Notes under the pieces: model-generated
What the model saw: the letters and a program-made list of their open reading frames with translations, nothing else
Databases searched by the model: none
What the model was told of the DNA's origin: nothing
Assembly (NCBI GenBank): GCA_946549155.1
Contig: CAMNQN010000044.1
Coordinates: 1-17,679 of the forward strand
Direction: 5' to 3'
Origin: an uncultured Lachnospiraceae bacterium
GTDB lineage: Bacteria; Bacillota; Clostridia; Lachnospirales; Lachnospiraceae
Length of the DNA stretch: 17,679 nt
In this document: piece after piece, positions 7,411 through 14,614 of the stretch
Layout of the letters: the number at the start of each line of letters is the position of its first letter
Position numbering within the stretch: the first letter of the stretch is position 1
Program-made: the position numbers and the translations under genes

Positions 7411-8664
7411 ATGTCAAGAAGGTACGATGATAACCCGTTAATGAATCATAATTATAACGGCAATAATCGGGGACCAAGCTGGAAAAAGATCCTGGGGATC
7501 AGCCTTTGCGTGATTCTGGGTATCGTAGCGGTAGGCGGCGGCGTGATTTACTATGTGGGACATAATCTGATTAATCTTTCCAATTATGTGGCAGATAAGG
7601 ATGTAAAGGTGGTGGACGAGCTTCCAGAGGAGGCGCAGGAGGAGACACTGGCCTCTGAAGAGCGTCAGGGCGTTGTCCTGGATGAGGAGCAGTTAAACAG
7701 CCTGCATGAGCAGATGAGCAGTCGGGCTAGTGTAGAGACGAAGGAAGATGAGAATGTCTACAATCTGCTTCTGGTAGGAGTGGATCGCCGGGACAAATCC
7801 TGGAACGGTAACTCGGACAGTATGATGCTGGTATCCATCAATCACAGTGCAAAGCGTGTCAGCGTGGTTTCCCTGATGCGTGATACTTATGTGGACATTG
7901 CCGGTGTGGGGTACGCGAAGCTGAATGCGGCCTATGCTTACGGCGGCGGCCCGCTTTTGACCTCCACTATCACGGATACTTACAAGGTGGATGTATCCCG
8001 GTATGCGGCGGTGGATTTTGAGAATATGATCGAGATCGTGGATGCGCTGGGCGGCGTGGATCTGGAGATGACGGATGCGGAAGTGGAAGTGGCCAACGGC
8101 TATATGCTGGATATGTGCAATACGCTGGGAAGAAACGGCTATGATTATATCCTGCCCGGCGGCGGTGTTTACCATTGCAATGGCGTGCAGGCGGTGGCCT
8201 ATGCCCGTAACCGTTATGTAGGTAATTCGGACTATGCCAGAACAGAGAGGCAGAGATATGTGATTTCTCAGATGATCGCGGAAATTAAGCGGATGGATGT
8301 GGCGCAGCTGACTCAGTTTGTGAGGGATGTGCTGCCGCTGGTGACCCATAACGTGGAGGAGACGGAGATCTGGGAAATGGTGACCAAGGCACCGGAAATT
8401 CTTCAGTACACCTTTGTGCAGGATCGTATCCCCTATGATAATATGTATGACGTGATCTATGTGAATGGACAGGATATGCTGGTTCCTGAGTGGGACAGCA
8501 CTCTTGAGATGCTGCATGAGACCATTTACGGGGATGGAAGTATCAGTGACAACAGTGATAATGATAAGGAGAATAAGGTGGAGGGCAGCGACGAATATAC
8601 GTCGGATTATCCCGGTTTGAATGACACGGCCGGGGAGGCGGAAGCAGATATTGTGGTGCAGTAG
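7411..8664 (+). CDS. LytR-CpsA-Psr (LCP) family cell-wall polymer ligase
   Basis: A 417-residue membrane-anchored protein of the LCP family, which attaches lipid-linked anionic glycopolymers to peptidoglycan on the outer face of the membrane. The start is ATG 7411, with AGGAGG seven bases upstream. Residues 1-26 are a polar cytoplasmic tail and 27-49 form one transmembrane helix. A variable acidic linker follows, then the LCP domain (about 115-310) with LLVGVDRRD, NSDSMMLVS, VSLMRDTYV, the conserved KLNAAYAYGG and the Arg-rich ARNRYVGNSDYARTERQR segment that binds the pyrophosphate. A C-terminal extension ends in a low-complexity Ser/Asp/Glu tail. It stands alone between the tRNA-Leu terminator and a bidirectional terminator; no strong promoter is visible in the short gap upstream. 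The specific polymer cannot be named. Confidence 0.94.
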   Translation: MSRRYDDNPLMNHNYNGNNRGPSWKKILGISLCVILGIVAVGGGVIYYVGHNLINLSNYVADKDVKVVDELPEEAQEETLASEERQGVVLDEEQLNSLHEQMSSRASVETKEDENVYNLLLVGVDRRDKSWNGNSDSMMLVSINHSAKRVSVVSLMRDTYVDIAGVGYAKLNAAYAYGGGPLLTSTITDTYKVDVSRYAAVDFENMIEIVDALGGVDLEMTDAEVEVANGYMLDMCNTLGRNGYDYILPGGGVYHCNGVQAVAYARNRYVGNSDYARTERQRYVISQMIAEIKRMDVAQLTQFVRDVLPLVTHNVEETEIWEMVTKAPEILQYTFVQDRIPYDNMYDVIYVNGQDMLVPEWDSTLEMLHETIYGDGSISDNSDNDKENKVEGSDEYTSDYPGLNDTAGEAEADIVVQ

Positions 8665-8692
8665 AAAAAACGGCAATGCCTGAAAGAAAATG

Positions 8693-8755
8693 GGCTGTTG
8701 CAGAATTGGCAGGGGAGTGTAACGGATAACCTGCCATTTTGCAACAGCCTCTTTG
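8693..8755. terminator. Bidirectional terminator between the LCP gene and asnA
   Basis: A long stem with arms at 8693-8713 (GGCTGTTGCA...TGGCAGG) and 8730-8749, with one small internal bulge. It is preceded by GAAAGAAAA and followed by CTCTTT, so it can end the plus-strand LCP transcript and the minus-strand asnA transcript, which converge here. Confidence 0.8.
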
Positions 8756-8772
8756 ATTCGAAGGGAAGGCTT

Positions 8773-9786
8773 TTACAGCAGCGGAATGCCGGCCTCGGCG
8801 CAGGCCCTTCGGGTCTTGGCATCCCAGACGCTGGCCTGCACCTCTCCGATGTGGGCGCTGCCTAAAAGCAGCATGCACAGGCGGCTCTGACCGATACCTC
8901 CGCCGATGGTGTAGGGAAGCTCCCCAGCCAGCAGCGCTTTGTGGAAGGGCAGACTGCGGCGGTCGTCGCAGCCGGCTTTTGTTAACTGTGCATCCAGGCT
9001 TTCCGGGCTGACGCGGATGCCCATGCTGCTCAGCTCGAAGCTGCAGTTTAAGGTATGATTCCAGAACAGGATGTCACCGTTCAGGGACCAGTCATCGTAG
9101 TCCGGCGCTCTGCCGTCGTGGGGTTTGCCGCTGCGCAGCTTATCACCGATCTGCATCAGGAAGGTGGTGCCGTGCTCCCTGACGAAAGCATTTTCCCGTT
9201 CCTTTGCGGTGAGGTCGGGATAGAGATCCTCCAGCTCCTGGGTGGTGATAAAGGTTACTTCCGGCGTGTGGAGTGGAAGACCATACAGCTGGGGAAACAT
9301 GGCGTGAAGATTCATCTCGGTGGCACACACCGCGGAAACGATGGCCCGCACCACAGATTTCAGGTAATCGGTGTTTCTTTCCTCCACCCGGATTACCTTC
9401 TCCCAATCCCACTGATCTACATAGATGGAGTGGAGGTTATCCAGCTCCTCGTCCCGGCGGATGGCATTCATATCACAATACAGACCTTTGCCCACATGGA
9501 ATTCATAGTCTTTCAGGGCCTGACGCTTCCATTTGGCCAGGGACTGGACCACCTGGGCCTCCGTTCCGGTGTCCTTCATCTCAAACGTAACCTTGCGCTC
9601 CACACCGTTTAAATCGTCGTTCAGACCAGTGGAAGCCTCCAGAAACAGCGGGGCGGATACGCGGTGCAGTCCCAGTGTGGCGCACAGGGTGTCCGCAAAC
9701 AGCCGTTTGATGGTGCCGATGGCTTTCTGGGTATCGTACAGATTCAGGGCCGGGCGATATCCTTCAGGAATAATTACATTACTCAT
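8773..9786 (-). CDS. asnA: Aspartate-ammonia ligase (asparagine synthetase A)
   Basis: A 337-residue cytosolic enzyme that makes asparagine from aspartate, ammonia and ATP with release of AMP; it resembles class II aminoacyl-tRNA synthetases (AspRS/AsnRS). Recognisable AsnA segments include LNLYDTQKAI near the N-terminus, VSAPLFLEASTGLNDDLNG, the VERKVTFEMKD stretch, HVGKGLYCDMNAIRRDE, SIYVDQWDWEKV, and the C-terminal class II motif 3-like LPYTIGGGIGQSRLCMLLL. Length fits the family (about 330). The start ATG at 9784-9786 has only a weak upstream AGG. A small hairpin (CCGCC-AGA-GGCGG, 9815-9827) lies in its leader. I saw no T-box leader, although asparagine genes of Clostridia often have one. 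Confidence 0.97.
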   Translation of the reverse strand: MSNVIIPEGYRPALNLYDTQKAIGTIKRLFADTLCATLGLHRVSAPLFLEASTGLNDDLNGVERKVTFEMKDTGTEAQVVQSLAKWKRQALKDYEFHVGKGLYCDMNAIRRDEELDNLHSIYVDQWDWEKVIRVEERNTDYLKSVVRAIVSAVCATEMNLHAMFPQLYGLPLHTPEVTFITTQELEDLYPDLTAKERENAFVREHGTTFLMQIGDKLRSGKPHDGRAPDYDDWSLNGDILFWNHTLNCSFELSSMGIRVSPESLDAQLTKAGCDDRRSLPFHKALLAGELPYTIGGGIGQSRLCMLLLGSAHIGEVQASVWDAKTRRACAEAGIPLL

Positions 9787-9887
9787 ACAATGACCTGCTT
9801 TCTTTCTTTACTTTCCGCCAGAGGCGGGCTGACGAAAAAATTATTGCATATATTTTATAAAAAGTAAAGTAAATCAGAAAATAAGAT

Positions 9888-9915
9888 TTGCAATTTATAG
9901 AATATGAATTATAAT
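9888..9915 (+). promoter_or_regulatory. Promoter for the PEP/pyruvate-binding family gene
   Basis: TTGCAA (9888-9893) and a perfect TATAAT (9910-9915) are 16 bp apart, in an AT-rich gap between the divergent asnA and the gene at 10028. Predicted transcription starts near 9922, only a few bases before a terminator-like hairpin. Confidence 0.65.
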
Positions 9916-9929
9916 GGAAGAGAACAAGG

Positions 9930-9961
9930 GCGTTCTGGTGATACAGAGCGCTTATTTTTTT
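9930..9961 (+). terminator. Terminator-like hairpin in the 5' leader (possible attenuator)
   Basis: The stem GCGTTCTG (9930-9937) pairs with CAGAGCGC (9944-9951) with one G-U pair, followed by TTATTTTTTT. It lies just after the predicted start of transcription and about 65 nt before the gene start at 10028. A second hairpin, CACTGC-AGG-GCAGTG (9986-10000), follows before the RBS. This arrangement suggests premature termination control, but no ligand-binding fold is recognisable. Confidence 0.6.
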
Positions 9962-10027
9962 GCGCGGAAACGCTGTCAGAGGGTTCACTGCAGGGCAGTG
10001 CATTTGTTTATAGCAGGAGGGAAAGAT

Positions 10028-11302
10028 ATGAGCGGAATCGATAGAAGAGTAAGCAGTGGTTTGAAGGGAATCGATGAGGCCACCGATTGGCTCCGCCTGG
10101 GGGACAATGTGGTCTGGCAGGTGGACACCATGGACAATTATCGATATGTAGTGGATCCCTATGTGATCCAGGCAAGAAAGGATGGAAGAAAGCTGGTATA
10201 TATCCGTTTTGGCCTTCACGAGCCGGTGCTGGAGGACTGCAGCGGGATAAGGGTCTATGAGGTGTCGCCCCAGAGCGGTTTTGAGGATTTTGCCACCCGG
10301 ATTCACAATATTATTACAGAGGAGGGCCAGAAAGCCTTCTATGTGTTTGACTGCCTTACAGACCTTTTGAAGTTCTGGTATTCGGATTTGATGATCGGAA
10401 ACTTTTTCATGGTGACCTGTCCCTATCTGTTTCTTCTGGATACGGTGGCTTATTTTGCAGTGCGCCGCAATGTACATACCTATGATACCATTGCGCGCAT
10501 CCGGGAGACGACTCAGCTTTTGCTGGATCTCTATGAGATTGACGATGATTATTATGTGCATCCGCTGAAGGTGTGGCAGCGGTATTCTCCCACCATGTTC
10601 CTGCCTCACAAGATAACATCTCAGGGATGTGTATCCATCACTTCCAGCGCGGAGACGGCGGAGCTGCTGTCTAATCTCTCCTTTGGCGGCGAGCGGATGG
10701 ACTACTGGAACATGACCATGGATCGGGCCAGGGAAACGCTGGCTACCGGTGATCCCCAGGAGCGGGAAGAGGCGAAAAAGCTGCTGGCTACCCTTTTGGT
10801 GGGGCGTCACACAAAAATGTATGACATGTGTATCCAGTATGTGGATATGGAGGCCGGGATGCTGAGGCTGGTGATGGGACTGGGGACCCGGGCAGTGGAC
10901 CGGGTGATTGGGGATTATGTGAAAATCGTAACGCTGGATAATCCGCTGCGCAGCCCTCTGATGAACAGGGAGGATGAGGTCCGTTACTCTCAGCACAAGC
11001 TGGATGTGCTGAACTTAAAGGAGAAGCGGATGGACTGTATTGATGTGGAGGAGGCTTTGAAGCTGGATATCAAGACGGACCGGAGGCTGTTCGGGCGGAA
11101 AGACCCGGAGACGGCCAGGCGGCTGCGGGAGATGGGAAGGGACGACGGCGCGGCTCCCTTTGTGGTTAATTTCCGGAAAATGCTGGCGGATACCCGGTTC
11201 CCGGAGGTGATGAGGCGGACGGCAGCTTTAAGTTTAATCTTCTGCAGTGCCGTCCCCTGCAGACGCAGGGATTGGGAAAAACGGTGGATCTGCCGGAGGT
11301 GA
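10028..11302 (+). pseudogene. PEP/pyruvate-binding (PPDK-like) family protein, 5' piece with internal deletion
   Basis: ATG 10028 follows AGGAGG by seven bases; an upstream in-frame ATG at 9914 sits at the promoter -10 and is not a credible start. Residues 1 to about 272 match the N-terminal region of a family of roughly 850-880-residue clostridial proteins: a RecA/KaiC-like segment (LRLGDNVVWQVD), VFDCLTDLLK, LMIGNFF and HPLKVWQRYSPTMFLPH. Near 10846-10856 the frame jumps from the end of this region to AGMLRLVMGLGTRAVDR, the tail of the PPDK-type ATP-grasp domain. The family's IGGK and RSSSLLED block, which binds ATP, is missing (roughly 250-350 residues, in frame). The open frame then runs off course after about residue 397 and stops at 11302. 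Family layout is from memory. Without the ATP-grasp core it should not phosphorylate pyruvate. Confidence 0.75.
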
Positions 11303-11874
11303 TTGACCGGAACCGTTGTTTGTTCTGTTCCGGGGGAAATTTCATGGGCGGAAATGTACGCCTGCCCATCGGCTATGTGGTGCTGGTAAAAACTCTGCCC
11401 TATCTGCAGCTCCCGGATCGGGAAAAGTATACGGTGGCCCGCAGAATCGGGATGTTAAATGAACTTCTGAAAGGTAAAAACGCTATGCTGATAGGACCGG
11501 GGCGCTGGGGTACCACCACGCCGTCCCTGGGAGTACCGGTACGTTTTACAGAGCTCTGCAATATGTCCGCAATGTGTGAACTGTCCTACAGTGCCAGAGG
11601 CGTTGCACCGGAGCTGTCCTACGGCAGTCATTTTTTCCAGGATGTGGTGGAGTCCGGCATTTTCTATGCGGCAATTTTTGGAGAGCGGGAGGGCGTGACC
11701 TACCATGAGGAGTATCTGATAGAGCGGGAAAATAAGGGGAGGGGATTCCTGCCGGAGGAACCGGAAGCAGAGAAGGTGATCGGCGTGTATGAGACGCAGG
11801 GCCTGCAGCTGTACTCTGATATCACAAAACAGCTGGTGTATTGTGCGCCGGAGGAGAATACTATAGATATCTAA
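11222..11874 (+). pseudogene. PEP/pyruvate-binding (PPDK-like) family protein, 3' piece in shifted frame
   Basis: From about 11222 the conserved protein continues in a different frame from the 5' piece: FKFNLLQCRPLQTQGLGKTV, then GGNFMGGN, the family's very characteristic IGPGRWGTTTPSLGVPVRF, and ELSYGSHFFQDVVES near the C-terminus. The first ATG in this frame is 11272, but it is internal to conserved sequence and has no RBS, so it is not a real start. Between VMRR in the first frame and DGSFKFN in this frame, the family normally has about 25 residues (ending in a PVDxEFT-like motif) that are absent here. A deletion of about 75 bp, not a multiple of three, explains both the loss and the frameshift. 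The C-terminal domain itself looks intact through the stop at 11872-11874. Confidence 0.75.
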
Positions 11875-11943
11875 ATTAACCGGACGCAGGAAGAGGCGGG
11901 GTCCCATCCTGCGTCCTGGTAGTTAATTAAACACGAAGAACAT
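11875..11943. repeat. Palindromic intergenic element, copy B
   Basis: It begins directly at the stop codon of the PPDK-like gene. AATTAACCGGACGCAGGA (11875-11892) pairs with TCCTGCGTCC...GTTAATT (11907-11928), followed by AAACACGAAGAACAT. Read in reverse complement, its right end shares 16 identical bases, ATGTTCTTCGTGTTTA, with the left end of copy C (17350-17365), and the inner GGACGCAGGA motif also matches. The outer left arm is missing, cut off by the coding sequence. It may also serve as that gene's terminator. Confidence 0.85.
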
Positions 11944-11960
11944 TGACATCCGGACAAAGT

Positions 11961-11991
11961 GAAAGACCAGTAGGGGAGCTACTGGTCTTTC
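11961..11991 (+). other. Perfect 12-bp stem-loop, function unknown
   Basis: GAAAGACCAGTA (11961-11972) pairs perfectly with TACTGGTCTTTC (11980-11991) around a 7-nt loop, GGGGAGC. No T run follows, so it is not a typical terminator. A TTGACA hexamer lies at 11943-11948 without a matching -10. It could be part of a small RNA or a leader structure. Confidence 0.5.
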
Positions 11992-12019
11992 GAGGGGAGT
12001 ATAAATAATTAATAAGGGG

Positions 12020-12060
12020 TTCGTAAAAAGAATTACCAAAAGATGAATTCTTTTCACGAA
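12020..12060. promoter_or_regulatory. Near-perfect 15-bp inverted repeat before the small-protein promoter
   Basis: The arms TTCGTAAAAAGAATT (12020-12034) and AATTCTTTTCACGAA (12046-12060) are complementary except at one position, with an 11-nt spacer. The repeat ends six bases before TATAAT (12067-12072), so it overlaps the -35 region. That placement suits an operator, though a structured 5' RNA is also possible. Confidence 0.5.
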
Positions 12061-12066
12061 TTAGAT

Positions 12067-12077
12067 TATAATATAAT
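12067..12077 (+). promoter_or_regulatory. Overlapping TATAAT -10 boxes, small-protein gene
   Basis: Two overlapping perfect TATAAT hexamers (12067-12072 and 12072-12077) in AT-rich DNA, about 90 nt before the small-protein ATG. No good -35 hexamer is present at 17 bp; the inverted repeat occupies that place, which suggests activator dependence or an alternative sigma factor. Confidence 0.45.
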
Positions 12078-12164
12078 TTCCAAAAAAATGCAATACATAA
12101 TTTCAGAAAAATGAGAAATAATAGGCTATGTAATGGATATTATTTATATCAGGAGGAAAATATC

Positions 12165-12356
12165 ATGGCAAAAAATACAACGAACCGTACTCAGAACAGC
12201 AATAATTCCACCGAGAACAGCTGGGATACAGCGCAGGAGCAGTCTCAGAACTGCCATAACGGCTCCAGGAATAAGAGCAGCAATAAGACCAGCAATAAAA
12301 GCTCCAATTCCACCGGAAGCAATTCTTCCAGCAATGAGAGCAGCGACAGCTATTAA
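12165..12356 (+). CDS. Small Asn/Ser/Thr-rich low-complexity protein (63 aa)
   Basis: ATG 12165 follows AGGAGG by eight bases, a strong site. I do not recognise a characterised family. The 63 residues are almost entirely polar: Asn, Ser and Thr make up well over half, with NK(S/T)SN-type repeats in the middle (around residues 36-48) and a single Cys near residue 29. There is no signal peptide, membrane helix or hydrophobic core, so the chain is probably disordered. It has its own AT-rich promoter region upstream with a long inverted repeat, and a very strong terminator 18 bases after the stop, so it is a monocistronic unit. A role in sporulation or stress, as for other short Asn/Ser-rich clostridial proteins, is a guess without direct support. 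Confidence 0.75.
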   Translation: MAKNTTNRTQNSNNSTENSWDTAQEQSQNCHNGSRNKSSNKTSNKSSNSTGSNSSSNESSDSY

Positions 12357-12374
12357 GCTTCGTTAGTCACAATG

Positions 12375-12412
12375 AGGGCCGCCGCAACATGCGTAGTTGC
12401 GGCGGCCCTTTC
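12375..12412 (+). terminator. GC-rich terminator of the small-protein gene
   Basis: A perfect 14-bp stem AGGGCCGCCGCAAC/GTTGCGGCGGCCCT (12375-12388 and 12396-12409) with a 7-nt loop, followed by TTCT. Very stable, although the T run is short. Confidence 0.85.
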
Positions 12413-12471
12413 TGCTGCCGGCTGGAACAAGGCGCAAAGCTTTTACATATGATAGAAAAAAGGAGATTTTT

Positions 12472-12780
12472 ATGGATTTTGAGACGATCCCGGCCAGGGA
12501 GCTTGACCGTTTTGTGCGGGAGGGACGGGTTATTATAGATCTGCGGACTCCGCAGGAGTACCGCGCGGGGCATATCAGAGGCGCCATCAATCTGCCCTAT
12601 GAGCAGTTGGAGGAAAGTTTTTCCTCTTTACCGGAGGGAGAATTGGTTTTATATTGTGAGCGGGGGTCGGTAAGTATGGCTGCGGCCAGGAAACTGGCGG
12701 CCAGAAACCACCGTGTCAAAACCGTGGTGGGTGGGATCCGCGCCTACCGGGGGCCGAATAAAGTGCAGGATTTTGATTGA
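12472..12780 (+). CDS. Single-domain rhodanese-like protein
   Basis: A 102-residue cytosolic rhodanese domain, the fold that carries sulfane sulfur on a cysteine persulfide. ATG 12472 is chosen because AAAGGAG lies a few bases upstream; in-frame codons further upstream overlap the preceding terminator. The family pattern is clear: VIIDLRTPQEYRAGHIRGAINLP (CH2A-like motifs, residues about 20-42), then the active-site loop CERGSVS with Cys62, then a C-terminal VGGIRAY motif. The loop is six to seven residues, the length seen in sulfurtransferases as opposed to the longer Cdc25 phosphatase loop. A possible -10, TATGAT (12448-12453), precedes it with a poor -35. It is the first gene of a tightly spaced plus-strand group; the sulfur acceptor is unknown. 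Confidence 0.93.
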   Translation: MDFETIPARELDRFVREGRVIIDLRTPQEYRAGHIRGAINLPYEQLEESFSSLPEGELVLYCERGSVSMAAARKLAARNHRVKTVVGGIRAYRGPNKVQDFD

Positions 12781-12855
12781 CAGAAGGCCGGAACGGGCAT
12801 AAACTAAGGAAAGAATATACGGATGAAATCGTTGCCGGCAACAGCAGCGGTATAG

Positions 12856-12894
12856 AATGGGGCTGCCGCGGGATAGTGGGGCAGCCCCCATTTT
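12856..12894 (+). terminator. Terminator-like hairpin abutting the yfcE RBS
   Basis: AATGGGGCTGCC (12856-12867) pairs with GGCAGCCCCCATT with one bulged base, followed by TTTT ending at 12894. The AGGAGG of the next gene starts three bases later (12897). It would end the rhodanese transcript or limit readthrough into yfcE. Confidence 0.7.
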
Positions 12895-12908
12895 ACAGGA
12901 GGATGAGG

Positions 12909-13463
12909 ATGAAAATTTTTATCGCGTCGGATATTCACGGCTCCGCATACTATTGCCGCCGGATGCTGGAGGCTTATGAGCGGGAAGGGGCGGACAGGCT
13001 GTTACTGCTGGGGGATATTTTATATCACGGGCCCAGAAATGACCTGCCCAGGGAGTATGCGCCCAAGGAGGTGATCACCCTTTTGAACCAGCGCAGGGAC
13101 GAGATCTACGGGGTGAGAGGGAACTGCGAGGCCCAGGTGGATCAGATGGTGCTTCAGTTCCCGGTGCTGGCGGATTACTGCCTGATACCGCTGAAGGGGA
13201 AAATGATCTACGCTACCCACGGGCATATCTATAATGAAAATAATCTGCCGCCGATGAAGGAGGGGGATGTGCTGCTTCATGGGCATACCCATGTGCTGAA
13301 GGCGGAGCGGCAGGAGAAATATTTCCTGTTGAATCCCGGCTCCGTATCGATTCCCAAGGAGGGAAATGTCCCCAGCTACGCGGTACTGGAGGAAGGCGTG
13401 TTTGCCATAAAGGATCTGCAGGGTGGGAAAATCAAATCCTTGGTGCTGGAGGAGAACGTATGA
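12909..13463 (+). CDS. yfcE: YfcE-type metallophosphodiesterase
   Basis: 184 residues, the same length as E. coli YfcE, a Mn-dependent cytosolic phosphodiesterase of unknown natural substrate. ATG 12909 is six bases after AGGAGG and directly starts the conserved MKIFIASDIHG; ATG 12903 is too close to the RBS. Metal ligands are visible in order: Asp8 and His10 (SDIHG), Asp36 (GDILYHGP), Asn72 (RGNCE), His104 (THGH), and His126 plus His128 (GHTH). The C-terminal LLNPGSVSIPKEG is typical of the family. It overlaps the next gene by four bases (ATGA), so the two are translationally coupled. A second, shorter relative is at 16845. Confidence 0.94.
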   Translation: MKIFIASDIHGSAYYCRRMLEAYEREGADRLLLLGDILYHGPRNDLPREYAPKEVITLLNQRRDEIYGVRGNCEAQVDQMVLQFPVLADYCLIPLKGKMIYATHGHIYNENNLPPMKEGDVLLHGHTHVLKAERQEKYFLLNPGSVSIPKEGNVPSYAVLEEGVFAIKDLQGGKIKSLVLEENV

Positions 13464-14614
13464 AGATGGTGGAACTGATTGCTCCCTGCCATTTTGGGCT
13501 GGAAGCGGTTCTGAAAAAGGAAATTATAGATTTGGGTTATGAGATCAGCCAGGTGGAGGACGGAAGAGTGACCTTTCTGGGGGACATGGAGGCCGTCTGC
13601 TATGGAAATATTTTTCTGCGTACCGCGGAGCGCATTCTTTTGAAGGTGGGGAAAATTCACGCGGAGACCTTTGACGAGCTGTTCGAGGGGACGAAAGCGC
13701 TGCCCTGGGAAGCTTATATTCCGAAGAATGGAAAATTCTGGGTGACGAAGGCTACTTCCATCAAGAGCAAGCTGTTCAGCCCTTCGGACATTCAGTCTAT
13801 TATGAAGAAAGCCATGGTGGAGCGGCTGAAAGCCCATTACGGCGTTTCCTGGTTTGAGGAGGACGGCCCCCAGTATCCGGTGCGGGTGTTTTTTATGAAG
13901 GATGAGGCCACTGTTGGCATCGATACCTCCGGGGTTTCCCTGCACAAACGGGGCTACCGGCTGATGACAGCCAAGGCGCCCATTACGGAAACGCTGGCGG
14001 CTGCGCTGATTCTTCTGACACCCTGGAGACGGGACCGGATTCTTGTGGATCCCTTTTGCGGCAGCGGTACCTTTCCCATCGAGGCGGCTATGATGGCGGC
14101 CAATATGGCTCCGGGTATGAATCGTTCCTTTGCGGCGGAGGCCTGGGAAAACCTGATTCCCAAAAAACACTGGTACAACGCCATGGATGAGGCCGCTGAG
14201 CTGGTGGATACCGGAATTGAGGTGGATATCCAGGGGTACGATATTGACGGGGATGTGGTGAAAGCGGCCAGAGAAAATGCGAAATGCGCGGGTGTGGATC
14301 ACCTGATTCATTTTCAGCGCAGGCCGGTATCGGAACTGAATCATCCGAAAAAATATGGATTTATCATCACGAACCCGCCCTACGGCGAACGAATCGAGGA
14401 AAAGGAGAATCTGCCGTCCTTGTACCGGGAGATCGGCGAGGCCTTTGGCCGGCTGGATTCCTGGTCGGAGTACGTGATTACTTCCTATGATCAGGCGGAA
14501 AAGTACATTGGCCGGAAGGCGGACAAGAACCGGAAGATTTATAATGGGATGCTGAAAACCTACTACTACCAGTTTTTGGGTCCCAGACCGCCGAGAAAGG
14601 GCAGTGAACGGTAA
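13460..14614 (+). CDS. THUMP-domain class I SAM-dependent RNA methyltransferase (RlmL/YpsC family)
   Basis: A 384-residue enzyme of the family that makes N2-methylguanosine in 23S rRNA (RlmL N-terminal part in E. coli, YpsC in Bacillus). An N-terminal ferredoxin-like and THUMP region (about 1-155) binds RNA. The Rossmann methyltransferase domain follows: the KRGYRLMTAKAPITETLAA approach, the SAM-binding DPFCGSGTFPIEAA (197-210), an acidic YDIDGDVV (260-267) and the catalytic NPPYG (305-309) that positions the target amino group. ATG 13460 overlaps the yfcE stop; ATG 13466 is an alternative. The exact target base cannot be fixed from sequence, so I give no symbol. Confidence 0.93.
   Translation: MKMVELIAPCHFGLEAVLKKEIIDLGYEISQVEDGRVTFLGDMEAVCYGNIFLRTAERILLKVGKIHAETFDELFEGTKALPWEAYIPKNGKFWVTKATSIKSKLFSPSDIQSIMKKAMVERLKAHYGVSWFEEDGPQYPVRVFFMKDEATVGIDTSGVSLHKRGYRLMTAKAPITETLAAALILLTPWRRDRILVDPFCGSGTFPIEAAMMAANMAPGMNRSFAAEAWENLIPKKHWYNAMDEAAELVDTGIEVDIQGYDIDGDVVKAARENAKCAGVDHLIHFQRRPVSELNHPKKYGFIITNPPYGERIEEKENLPSLYREIGEAFGRLDSWSEYVITSYDQAEKYIGRKADKNRKIYNGMLKTYYYQFLGPRPPRKGSER

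Noticed and set aside
9914..10027. An N-terminal extension of the PPDK-like protein starting at ATG 9914.
   Set aside because: That ATG overlaps the -10 box, the stretch codes through a hairpin and T run, and ATG 10028 has an ideal AGGAGG site and starts the family similarity.
8773..10027. A T-box leader controlling asnA.
   Set aside because: The short gap upstream of asnA lacks the AGGGTGGNACCGCG-type motif and a specifier hairpin on the minus strand.
9779..10996. A 405-codon minus-strand open frame opposite the PPDK-like gene.
   Set aside because: Its composition is that of an antisense frame and it covers the plus-strand promoter; no motif is recognisable.
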